Positions 51,406 through 62,100 of a DNA stretch of 64,000 bases are shown here, piece by piece. The first letter of the stretch is position 1; each line of letters starts with the position of its first letter. The stretch covers positions 954,501-1,018,500 of the forward strand of contig JAUPSS010000007.1 of assembly GCA_040285825.1 (NCBI GenBank). Reading direction: 5' to 3'. The position numbers and the translations under genes are program-made. The DNA is from Eukaryota sp. TZLM1-RC (Eukaryota; Metamonada: BaSk clade). The notes below the pieces were generated by a model. That model ran no database searches. It saw only the letters and a list, made by a program, of their open reading frames with translations, and was not told where the DNA came from.

Positions 51406-51789
51406 TATCAAACAATATGCTGATGATTTGATTTGAATGAGACAGGATAAGAAATTGCACTGACAATCATTTCTTTGAATCAATTCATTCAAGAAATCAA
51501 GGAAAAGCAATATCAAATACACAACTGAAGCTCCAAATCCTCCAACCCTGCAACTTCAACTGCGAAACAGTTGTTGACCAGAGATTCTAAAAAATGATAA
51601 CGAATCAGAAATTGATACTGTCATTCCCTTAAAATTAAAGTAACAATGGTATTTTGTTGAAACATCTATTAAAAAATTTCTTTTTCATAAAATCTGCAAA
51701 AAATGCTGAAGCATCTTCTATTTGGCTTTCGAACTTTTGGAATTATAAAATCAAGGATTACAATGTATGTGGACAATTAGTCTATTGCA

Positions 51790-52075
51790 TTCTCATTTAT
51801 GTATACTACCAAATTTGCCCATTTGCTATATCGCTATATCGACGTCTTGGAGAAACTGCCATGAATTTTATTAATGCTTTTGAAAATTTGGTAAAAAGAA
51901 GAATGAATAAGCGTTATGATTGTCGTTTGTGGTTAAATCGAATTGTTTTTACCATTTTCAAATCAATTCCTGAAATGATTTCGAAACTTTTGATGTCTGT
52001 TAGTGCGCATTACGAAAACATTGCTGTTGTACGGTTTGATGGTGTGGAAACATGTTTTTAAGATATTGATTTTTA
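51790..52075 (+). mobile_element. RLE subfamily D tail
   Basis: 'CPFAISLYRRLGETAMNFIN', 'RRMNKRYDCRLWLNRIVFTI' and the end 'ETCF-(stop)-DIDF'. A TAA replaces the Glu codon found in the sister copy at 57965. It is part of the segmental duplication 51797-52716. The stretch 51523-51789 upstream has no confident gene. Confidence 0.82.
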
Positions 52076-52716
52076 GATTGTGGTTTTAAAAATAGATAAA
52101 ATTACAAAAATTTATGTGTATACCAACGCTGTGGGTTTGCATTCAATGTTGTCGTTGTTCCTTTCCCTCCATGTTAATCTGATGGTTGGAGCAATGAGGT
52201 CATATACCTGTGGGAACCATTCTCTGATAAAGTTGACTGGTCCATCTTGGCTGCGGACGTCTTTGATTGTCTTGAGGATAATTACTATGATTTATGTGTA
52301 TGCAAACCTTCACTATTGAAGGTTTGTATAAGTGAATTTGAATAAGTTATCCATTTTCTGGTTAACTGTGTGTTACACACCATGACTATCCAAAACAATT
52401 AACAACAATTCACTAAAACGCAAGGTTCGAAATTTTTCCCACATAGTGGCACCGCCTGGTCCACATAGTGGTAAAATTGAAACACAAGGTGGAGTACTTT
52501 TGAGCCTATAAAATGCTGTTACTTTCTGACATGTCAAATCATTATGAATAAAACATGTTTATTTCCACTAACAAATACTAAACCCATATTTCAACTATCG
52601 AAAGAAAAACGCATTTGAGATGATATCATTCCTCCTCAATGTCCACCGAAACATAAAGATTTCTGAAATAACAAGGATCGGCAGGACTTCCTCATCCAGT
52701 GAATAATCTTTTTCCA
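51797..52716 (+). repeat. Segmental duplication, copy 1 (partner 57967-58888)
   Basis: About 0.92 kb is colinear with 57967-58888. It begins in sequence left of the RLE tail (TTGCATTCTCATTTATG), runs through the tail and continues over about 640 bp of downstream non-coding sequence to AATAATCTT. Because both copies share the same 5' truncation junction and the same unrelated downstream DNA, the block was copied after the RLE insertion. Confidence 0.88.
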
Positions 52717-54240
52717 CCATTTTTATTATTTCATCATTCATCCATATGAATCAAAGTCATTTATGCCATGTATGCGTCCTCTCGAATATTCCACCTCATC
52801 ATAAGCATTATTAGGGGAAAAGTATTCAAATACAGGGTGTTTGCTACCAGGCCATGGTATTTGGGACAAAGAAAGGAGAAAGGAATAATGAAATGAAATT
52901 GACCACCAAAAAAACCGCCATGGTTGCACCAGCCGCCACGTGGTGGTGTACGACCACTGTTAAAACGTAACTGAACCAACGTGATAGTAACTGAAGGCGT
53001 GTGTGTAAATCAAGATGTGTCAGAATTTGAACTTTTAAAAGTTTCTTTCAGAATTGCAGTTTAAGTTGCCACATTTCAATAATTAATTCAGGGTTGGAAA
53101 ACGCTGATGTTCTGGTTTAATGCGTTCTTCCTTGAAAAACAGTATGTGTCTTGAAGTTAAATAGCGAGAGTCCATGTAAAGGGTTTGGACCTGACCTTCC
53201 TAATCACCTGATCACGTTTCCTATCACGTGATCCTTAGTTTTAAACCTTATTTTGTAGTTTGTAGTTGGATTTTCTTATTCAGTTCTATAAACGTCCCTT
53301 TTGACTCTATTTTATGGACAATTGTGCACCGAAGCCAACAAATAATGGGTGTTCCTTTCTCGAATGTCAAAACTCAACTCACCAGCACCATCATCTTACT
53401 TCTACTTTTCAATTGAAATTCAATAGCTTAAGCAAAGCAGCAAGCAGAATGAGGACCTTACAGAAGAAAATGCGGTTCAAAAAATACCTTCCCTTTAGAT
53501 CTCCCTTTTTTATCAAGCAGGGAAGGGCACTGGTGAACTGGGATCTGCACGCATTATCTTTCTGTGGAAGGTAATTCAATACGAATACACATGATGGCCA
53601 TTGATGCAGATCCAAAAGCATATTTCCGCGTAGTGAAATCTGTACAAACTCATAATTAACTTTATGAGAACTATTACTTAAATATAATCCAATACTTACG
53701 CCCAGTAAAGTTTAATTCAGCAAATAGTGAAGTCTTTTTATTCTAGGAATTACACTTTAAATAATTCTCTTCTTAATTAACTTTAGAATTTACTATCCAT
53801 GTAGCTCCTTTTCAATAATTAATCCTCATTTTCAGCTTGAGGCTAAAACAAGGAAAAGTGTATGTTTCTGAACCTTATTTCTCGTTATTTATTGCAATGT
53901 ATAGGATATCGATGGATGGATTCTATGAATATTTCTTTCTTAAATATACCATTGCTAAGCTATCGATAAATAAATATAAGATTTATTAAACAATAAGATT
54001 TATTAAACAATAAGATTTATTGCTGTTCTCAGGGTATTAGTAAATGCGAACGATTTCCACTTTGGTAATTCGTACCAACGACTTTATGGCAGTTAGTTTC
54101 TGCTCCAAGACGCTTTTCACTTAGTAAAGTCATATTACCGGTTCAACACCCCTGTTTCGTTCGATCTATCCCAATTCAAGCAAGTATTTATTATTTTTCG
54201 ATAACTAGGTACCAATTATTTGGAATAAAATTTCATCTCA
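52717..54240. other. Intergenic region upstream of the BTB gene
   Basis: No confident gene. CACGTG palindromes occur at 52937 (within CCGCCACGTGGTGG) and 53225, with a near-match at 53213. A TA-rich tandem of ATAAGATTTATTAAACA units lies at about 53977-54020. Frames at 53228-53416 and 53314-53574 contain plausible coding text ('SPFFIKQGRALVNWDLHALS') but no family is recognised. Upstream exons of the BTB gene could lie here. Confidence 0.3.
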
Positions 54241-56367
54241 TTGGAACAACAAGTCCCTGATAACCACACTCTACAACTTGCCGATTTGATCTCAGAAGGT
54301 GTTGAGTCTCTAAACACTCTACGATCAAGCAAGGATCTTACAGACCTTACCATCTCTTTCGACGATCATGAATTCGTATGCCACTCCGCTGTTTTCTTTC
54401 TTCAAACTGAACCACGTAAGCAAACAGTTACCTCCAATCGCCTAGACATTGACTCTGCTGGCATGGTCGACGACATTACTGTTTTCACAAAGGTCATGAT
54501 GGCAATGTATGGAGCTCCCCTGGAGATTGATGACACTAATTTGTTCGACATTCTGCTTGTGGCCAAGCTGCTCAAGTTCAACTGCCTTCTCCAACATTGT
54601 AAAACTCTCCAAAAGGAAGGTCTCCAGTCTTCCCCTCCCAGTTTCAGAGTCAACGCATCCGAACTCATGCAAGGTCTCCACGGCCAAACTGAGGTTCAAT
54701 TGGAGTACTCCGGATTTTCCCTCAAGACAAACAAACTCTTTCTTTGCTGCATTTCCAAGTATTTCAGAAAACAATGGTGTCTTGAATGGAAAGATTCGGT
54801 GGATTATGTACTTGAATTTGATGATTTATTGAAAGTTGAAAAGGAAAGCTTTGAAACTTTCTTTTCATTATTTAAAGGTATTGATGTTGCTATTTCCCTT
54901 CAAAATGTCTATGAGATTCGATATCTCGCCGTTTACTTTGAAATTAAACCAATTGTGGCTTTTTGTGATGATTTTTTGAAGAATTCTTTCAATGAAGGTT
55001 TAATTGAGCAAGCAAGTGATTTTAATGATGTTTTGTTTGCAGAAACTTTTGGTTCTAGACTTGAGCAGATTAAGGCTTCTGAAGGCATCTCCATTACTCC
55101 CGCAGTATTTGAGGTGCTCTCTGGGATGAATGTTGATGCTGTTTTTCTTGTGAAATCATTAAAATTGTCTTGGCAGAACAAAAGATCGGCCTGGTCCGTT
55201 GAGGAATTCAACACTTACTTGAAAACAATCAAATGTTCGGTAGATAATGCTCCTGTGATACATGGTGTTCTTTCCGAGCTACTGGACGATGATGATCTTG
55301 AGTTATGTGTTAGTAGATTTCTTCTCAAGCTAGTGCCTTTACAATTAGAAGCAGTTCACAAAAAGGTTTGTCATGAGGTTAGTGAAGTTGCTGCCAAGGT
55401 GGATGCTCTAGAATCATGTAATGCTGATTTAACTCAACAACTTTGTGAGTTTAAGAAGGATGTACCATTAAAGATGGATGCTTTTCGAAAAGAAATGTCT
55501 ACTGGGGTTAAGGAGACTAACAGGAAAATTGATCTACAACAGACCTCAATTAAGCGTAGGATTGATCAATTTCAGCGAGAGACGAGGACTTCAATTGGAT
55601 CACTCACTGCTGATGTTGGAAAAAAGATGAATACTTTAGAATCATTTAAAGCTCAGTTCACCAAACAACTTGGTGATCTTAAGAAGGAGATTGAGGAAAA
55701 GTCAAAGGTTCAATTTGTTGAGGTTGAAACTTTTCTCACAACTGTTGATCTTTTGAATCAATGCAGAATCGATTTAAAAAATTGTTTTGATTGTGAGCAA
55801 CTCACAAAGCACAGAAAACAGTACGAACAAAACGAGAAAGATCTTGTCCAATCTCTTGTTAAATTAGGCTCACTGCCTGTACTGCTACGATGTGTTCCTC
55901 CCCAATCAGTGTGGATGGACTCTATCCTCTCTGTGTTTAATGCAGGAGAACTGCATCTTTCATATGAAGAACTTGATCTGTTTCTTTCATTTTGTTCCAC
56001 CAACAATTTAAACAATATTAGAATTCCAAAGTGTTACAAGGATGACGAAGAAGCTCTGAGGTGTTTTGGGAACAAGAAGCTGTTGAGATATTCAGATGAT
56101 TTACTTCGTCGTTGTTCAGACAGACTCAAGGACAAGGAAGATTATTGCCGCTGGGTTATGTCACAGGAATTAAGTGTAAAGGAAGCAGACAAATGCTTCA
56201 AACATTGTTCAGAAAACCTCAGAGATAATGAGGACTTTTGCCGCTTTGCAATGTCTCGAGGTTGTTGTTTGCGGCGTTGTTCAACAAGGTTGAGAAACAG
56301 TGTTGAATTTGTAAAATATGCAATATCTCAAAATCCATCAAACAAAAGATACATTCCTTCCGAATAA
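54241..56367 (+). CDS. Tandem-BTB, coiled-coil protein with DUF4116-like C-terminal repeats
   Basis: The open frame (708 codons) opens with TTG, follows an in-frame TAA at 54226, and has its first ATG only at 54463, inside the first BTB domain. The true start therefore lies in an unrecognised exon, or the sequence has an error. BTB1 is about 30-125 ('DLTISFDDHEFVCHSAVF', 'FDILLVAKLLKFNCLLQHC'). A second BTB-like unit spans about 140-260 ('EVQLEYSGFSLKTNKLFL', 'EIRYLAVYFEIKPIVAFCDD'). A BACK-like helical region and a coiled coil (about 375-510) follow. The C-terminus repeats 'LRRCSDRLKDKEDYCRWVM', 'KHCSENLRDNEDFCRFAM' and 'RRCSTRLRNSVEFVKYAI', like DUF4116. BTB proteins often act as CUL3 adaptors; that role is inference here. 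Confidence 0.75.
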   Translation: MEQQVPDNHTLQLADLISEGVESLNTLRSSKDLTDLTISFDDHEFVCHSAVFFLQTEPRKQTVTSNRLDIDSAGMVDDITVFTKVMMAMYGAPLEIDDTNLFDILLVAKLLKFNCLLQHCKTLQKEGLQSSPPSFRVNASELMQGLHGQTEVQLEYSGFSLKTNKLFLCCISKYFRKQWCLEWKDSVDYVLEFDDLLKVEKESFETFFSLFKGIDVAISLQNVYEIRYLAVYFEIKPIVAFCDDFLKNSFNEGLIEQASDFNDVLFAETFGSRLEQIKASEGISITPAVFEVLSGMNVDAVFLVKSLKLSWQNKRSAWSVEEFNTYLKTIKCSVDNAPVIHGVLSELLDDDDLELCVSRFLLKLVPLQLEAVHKKVCHEVSEVAAKVDALESCNADLTQQLCEFKKDVPLKMDAFRKEMSTGVKETNRKIDLQQTSIKRRIDQFQRETRTSIGSLTADVGKKMNTLESFKAQFTKQLGDLKKEIEEKSKVQFVEVETFLTTVDLLNQCRIDLKNCFDCEQLTKHRKQYEQNEKDLVQSLVKLGSLPVLLRCVPPQSVWMDSILSVFNAGELHLSYEELDLFLSFCSTNNLNNIRIPKCYKDDEEALRCFGNKKLLRYSDDLLRRCSDRLKDKEDYCRWVMSQELSVKEADKCFKHCSENLRDNEDFCRFAMSRGCCLRRCSTRLRNSVEFVKYAISQNPSNKRYIPSE

Positions 56368-56368
56368 A

Positions 56369-57110
56369 AGAAGTCTGGTAGGATAATTGGTAATTAGCAG
56401 TGAAGAAATCACGTTCATTATCAGAGACGATGTGATTTATGGTGAAGTCTTCAGGTGAATGAAGAGAATTTAAAGAATCCAAAGTTTCATCATTGAAGGC
56501 AGCAGGAGAAGAACCAGCCAATAATTTAAGAGCTGAAGAGTATTGTCAACGAAGAATCAAAGACTCAAAACGTTTTTTGACATTTTTAGATTGTTGAACC
56601 GACCTCTTATATATAGATTTCTTGTGTGAAGACATAGTCTTAGAAAGACAAAATTTCCAAAAAATCGAAGGATTCCAAATGCCCTTTCGAAGAGAGAAGG
56701 TTAAAGATCGAATAACTGTTGCAAGAGAAGACGAGTGAGCAGGAGAAACGAATTGAGGGATTGCAAATGGAGGTCTACAAGGATCAATTGACGTGTAAGA
56801 ATCACAAACCAAAAGAGGTCGAAACGAAACATTGAATCTAGAAACTGGAGAACAACAAAACAAACAAGATTTTGTATTACTACTGACTGAAGACGAATGA
56901 AGTATATGTGGAGGCTCAATAGACTCAATAGATGAAGATAATGATGCAAATACATCTTCATCTGACAAAACTTTTCGCTGAGGACATGTTGTTTATGTGT
57001 GACCAACAGTTTTGCACAAAGAATAGGTAGTCACAGAATTCTTAGGGCGTCCTCTAGAAGGTTTAGAAGTAACTGACTTCGGAGTCACAGATAAGCATGG
57101 AGGAAAACAA
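56369..57110 (-). mobile_element. RLE retrotransposon N-terminal region with AT-hook and zinc knuckle
   Basis: The minus strand reads 'KPSRGRPKNSVTTYSLCKTV' (AT-hook core RGRP, then C-x-x-x-GH-T...C knuckle with one stop) and a Ser-rich linker. It continues 'SSHKKSIYKRSVQQSKNVKK' and the pre-RT helix 'QYSSALKLLAGSSPAAFNDE'. A stop at about 56546 splits it. The last motif, a helix with (Q/L)...ALK followed by SxG-type text, is usual just before the RT of RLE elements. The fragment begins 2 bp after the BTB stop codon in the opposite direction. Confidence 0.62.
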
Positions 57111-57208
57111 AATTTTATTATTGTATTATTTTGTTATTTTATTCTTATTTTTTTGTATTAATTGAGTTTATAAAATTTAATTTCTTCGAAGAATCAAATA
57201 AAAAAAAC

Positions 57209-57650
57209 AAGCTAAAACACATAAGAAACAAAATTCTCCACGCCAACTCTTGATGAATCCTTATAAAGTTTAGACATCATTAAACTCAAGTATTTGAGAA
57301 CATTTCTGTGCAAAGCGAAAATGAAACGATTCTTCCATAAATTCTCTGCAAAATTCTTACCACTTGAACGACATAAATAACCAAAATCATTGATGAAATT
57401 CAAAGCGGATTGTCCAATGTTGCCAAAAATCGAAAAGGCAAAAGGAACAAACGAAAACTTCGAGTAAAGATTCTTATTTAAATTATTTAATATCTCAGTA
57501 TATTTATCTCTCTTACGATCTTCAGCCTTGTTTAAATGACCATTGGTACTAAGTAAAACATCATCGCGATAAACAAAAGCAAAGGGATCAAATGTACTGA
57601 AATCAACAATAACTTAAGAGGAATCCACAAAAGGAATTATTATTTTTATT
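57209..57650 (-). mobile_element. RLE subfamily A tail
   Basis: The minus strand encodes 'DPFAFVYRDDVLLSTNGHLN', 'KRDKYTEILNNLNKNLYSKF', 'FSIFGNIGQSALNFINDFGY' and the end 'VGVENFVSYVF'. A stop lies in the RLE core at about 57615. It is followed by the same short TTATTTGATTC trailer as the copies at 41093 and 47504. Confidence 0.85.
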
Positions 57651-57840
57651 ATTTTTATTTGATGAATAGATTTGTTTGCCAAATTTCTCCTATTACTTTT
57701 CTCCTTGGATATTTTACCAAATGTTTGCTGTTGCATAACAATGAAAGATAAATCATATTATAAATTTTCCAATCATTTGAATTATGCTTGAGATCAGTTG
57801 TATTTATTGAATTTGCACACTTAATTAAATTGACTCATAA

Positions 57841-57963
57841 CTAATGGGACGACTATCATTGAACCAAGATTTCAATCTACAAAATCTTGATCTGCTTGCT
57901 GTCTAGCTAAAGCTTCTCTTATTCGATTGAAAAACCGAGGTAATCTATTACTAATGGCAAATT
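57841..57963 (-). mobile_element. RLE subfamily B terminal scrap
   Basis: The minus strand of 57841-57963 matches the terminal part of the tails at 2150-2250 and 17841-17960, ending in the 'FNRIREALARQQADQD' type text. It abuts the start of the segmental duplication. The stretch 57651-57840 is AT-rich and shows nothing. Confidence 0.65.
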
Positions 57964-57966
57964 GCA

Positions 57967-58888
57967 TTCTCATTTATGTATACTACCAAATTTGCCCATT
58001 TGCTATATCGCTATATCGACGTCTTGGAGAAACTGCCATGAATTTTATTAATGCTTTTGAAAATTTGGTAAAAAGAAGAATGAATAAGCGTTATGATTGT
58101 CGTTTGTGGTTAAATCGAATTGTTTTTACCATTTTCAAATCAATTCCTGAAATGATTTCGAAACTTTTGATGTCTGTCAGTGCGCATTACAAAAACATTG
58201 CTGTTGTACGGTTTGATGGTGTGGAAACTTGTTTTGAAGATATTGACTTTTAGACTGTAGTTTTAAAAATAGATAAAATTACAAAAATTTATGTGTATAC
58301 AAACGCTGTGGGTTTGCATTTAATGTTCTCGTTGTTCATTTCCCTCCTTGTTAATCTCATGGTAGGAGCAATGAGCTCAAATACCTGAGGAAGCCATTCT
58401 CTGATAAAGTTGACTGGTCCATCTAGGCCACGGACGTCTTTGATTGTCTTGAGGATAATTACTAAAATTTATGTATACAAATCTTCACTATTTAAGGTAT
58501 GTATAAATGAATTTGAATATGTTATCCATTTTCTGGTTAACTGTGTGTTACACACCATGGCTATCTAAAAAAATTAACAACATTTCACTAAAACGCAAGG
58601 TTCGAAATTTTCCCACATAGTGGCACCGCCTAGTCCACATAGTGGTAAAATTGAAACACAAGGTGGTGTATTTTTGAGCCTATAAATTGCTATTACTTTC
58701 TGACATGTCAAATCATTATGAATGAAACATGTTTATTTCCACTAACAAATACTAAACCCATATTTCAACTATCGAAAGAAAAACGCATTTGAGATGATAT
58801 CATTCCTCCTCAATGTCCACCGAAACATAAAGATTTCTGAAATAACAAGGATCGGTAGGACTTCCTCATCCAGTGAATAATCTTCTTC
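57967..58888 (+). repeat. Segmental duplication, copy 2, with RLE subfamily D tail (57967-58253)
   Basis: This is the partner of 51797-52716. Its RLE tail keeps the open end 'ETCFEDIDF' with a TAG at 58251-58253. The remaining 635 bp are non-coding and colinear with copy 1 apart from scattered substitutions and small indels. Gypsy-2 begins directly at its right end, so the original right boundary of the duplication may have been lost. Confidence 0.88.
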
Positions 58889-58967
58889 TGTTGCCTAAAG
58901 TCTATTGTAGTAAAGAAAAGTCTGATTTATTTTCTATTCATATTATATAAGCCTTAGGGCGCCAACA
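58889..58967 (-). repeat. Putative very short 3' LTR of gypsy-2 (79 bp)
   Basis: TGTTG...CAACA perfect 5-bp inverted termini, a TATATAAT-like box and an AATAAA signal lie inside. The polypurine tract next to it supports the boundary. The partner LTR is outside the window, so length and identity are unverified. Confidence 0.65.
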
Positions 58968-59108
58968 CTGCTTCTTCCCTTTTTCAAAATAAATCAGCTT
59001 ATATGAATATGAAATAAAAACTATATACAATTAACAAAACAACTATAATAAATACATATAATCGATATAATATAAATAATATAATATAATATAAATAATC
59101 GATATAAA

Positions 59109-62100
59109 CTAAGAATTAGCTCCTCTTCCTAATTCTATTACTGCGTCTAGGCTTCTTAGAAGGCGTAGACTCATTGGAGGTACCTTGTCGTCGACTAATG
59201 GTACGTTTTCCAATTTTCTTGTTATCCTTACTAAATAACTTATAAGCTTCTGAGTGTCTAACCGAATGGAGTGGCTCTTCTGTTGTCTCACCGCCAAACC
59301 ACTGAACAGTACAGAAACTACCTGAATCAGAGTGGTATTCTGAGAGGATTTTCTCTATAACGTGTTTTTCGGAATCGCCCGCAGCGACTGCCTTGAGGAA
59401 TTCAATGTCCTGTGGATTTTCTGCGTTATAGATTTTGCAATCTTTCTTGGCAGCTTTTAATTCTGAGCCAGTAGTAAGATTCTTCAATAATAAAGTGGAT
59501 TTGGAAGGAAGGTCAATAACTAAAAATGGTCCATTCCAAGATCCATGCAATATATTATTTTGCTTGGTTTTACGTAAGACGTAGTCACCAATATTAAATA
59601 CTATAAAACACGAATTAGTATTATCTACTGAAGACGGAGTATTTAATGTTTGGTGACGCTCTGCTTCTTCCCTTTTTCTTGTAGACGAGTGTTTTTCATT
59701 TTGATGTCATCTAATAAAGGGATATTAGTTTCAAATTTGGATAAATTTCCTAATATATTAGCAGGGTCTGTTCTTGGACTAATCGAAGAACCGAACATGA
59801 GTTCGTATGGGGTAAAACCAGTTTTTCTGCTTTTAGTAGAATTTATTAATAGTTGGGATATAGGTACGTATGTAGACCAATTTCCGTAATCATTGAAATC
59901 TATTAATAGTTTCCTTAAGCATTGAAGAACGTCTCTATGTTTACGTTCTACAAGTCCATTACTTTCTGAATAGTGGGGAATTGAGTTACTCATCTCAATC
60001 GCTAATCTGTTACACACTATTTTGAAAGTCTCATTGGCGAACTCAGGTCCATTATCACTATGAATTAACATAGGTATGCCAAAGATAGCGCAAACATTCC
60101 AAATCAAGGCATCTGCGGTTTCTAAGGCATTGAGTTCTTTTAGAGGGACTAAAATTGTATATCCAGTAAAAGAGTCTACAAATACTAATAGATATTTATT
60201 TCCTTCGTTGTCAGAATTTAGGGGTCCAATTGTATCGACATTTAATCTGGCAAAAGGACGATCTGCCCATAAAGATCCTGTGGAAGGTGTTTTTGATCTT
60301 TTAACTGGAGCCGTTTTTTGACAAGTTGGGCATCTTTTGACATGATTAATAAGGTCCTTTCTCATATTGGGCCAGTAGAAATCACTTTTGGACAGTTTGT
60401 GTAAACTATCGTTTTTGCTGGGGTGACCAGATTGAACCAAACCATGTATTAATAATAGTGCCTGTTTTCTGAGGCTCTTTGGAATCAAAATTTTGTTTTT
60501 ATTATTTTTCCAAATTTGAGTGTTTACATCTAGAATTGCGTTATCAAATAAAGAGTCGTTGTTGTTTTTGGCTATTTGTTGTTCAGATCTTATCTTAGAC
60601 AGCCAAGAAGAAAAAATAGGTAGGTCTTGGTGTCTACTTAGAGATGAGATTGAAGGGATGTCTTCAAGATCCGAATCAGAATCATCGTCTAGTGGAGGTA
60701 TCTCGTAATTTGAAAGTAAAGTGTCTGGTATATTTATACTACAAATAGAAGGAGTTTCCTCGTTTTGATCCAAATCAATATTCCTCGATAACATATCTGC
60801 CCAATGGTTGTCTTCACCAGGTTCGTGGACTATGTCAAAGTCGAATTCAGATAGTATCGGCAGCCATCTCTTTACAATTCTATTTTTCTCTGGGGCTGTA
60901 GCCAGGAATGCAATGTTTTTATGATCTGTGAAAATTGTTAAATGTCTAGTCAACAAGTAGCTTTCTAAACAACTTTCAGTTAAAAATCAGAAGTATTGCG
61001 TATAATTCTTTTTGTAAGGTGGACCATTTTCTTTGTGTTTCTGTAAGTAATCTACTATAGAATGACAAAGGTTTCACTTTCCTTTTATTTAGCGGGGTTC
61101 CTGCAGGAGAGTATGGTTCAATTTCTTGCCAAATAACACCTCCTACTGCTACATCTGATGCGTCAGTACTTATTAATACGCGCTTGCCCGGAGCTGGTAA
61201 TTCAAGGGGCATGTGGTTTACTATTAGGTCTTTTATTTGTTTTAAGTAATCGTCATGCTTGCAAGTCCATTTAATTATTCTGGGTTTTCCTTTAATTAGC
61301 TCGTTAATTGGAGCAATTAATTCAGAAATACCTGGAAGCCAATCTCTAATATAATTGATGGATCCTACCAATGAGCGAACTTCTTTCACTGTTTTTGGTC
61401 TAGGGATTCTCATCAAGGCTTCGATTTTTTTCTTACTTATAAATCTAGTTTTATCCTGGAAGGTACTTCCTAAAATGTCGATAGGGTGTTTTGATGTTAC
61501 GAATTTACATTTACGTAAGCCTATATTTACACGTCTATTTCTGGCGCATTGGAGGACTCTTTGTAATCTCTTATAGAATTCTTCGAAAGTCGTTCCAACT
61601 ATTATGATATCATCAATATATATAAAAACGCCATCAATTTGGAATATTTCCATCATTACATTTTGGAAAACTGCTGGGATGTTCTTTAATCCGAAGCAAG
61701 CTCTTTTAAACATAATTGATCTTCCAGGGATTGAGATTGATGTTTTCTCAATATCCTTCTCAGCAACATTCATCTGCCAGAAAGCTTTTGGTAAATCAAG
61801 CGTGGCGATGTAATTTGCTCTACTCAAAAATTCTAATATATCACTAATCCTAGGTAGATTAGGCTCTACTGAAATCGTATGGGCATTAACTCCATCTTTA
61901 CCACTAAAGTCTCCAGTTAACCTGGGTTTTTGCCGTCAGGGTATATAACTAAGACAATAGGAGAGCTGAATTTATAATTAGATTCAACTGCATAGCCCAT
62001 TTCGATCAGTTCATCAAATATTTTGTTTGCTATTTCCATTTTGCTGGGATTTAACCGTCTAGCAGGTTTATGTACTATAGCATTCTCATCTCTAAAGGGG

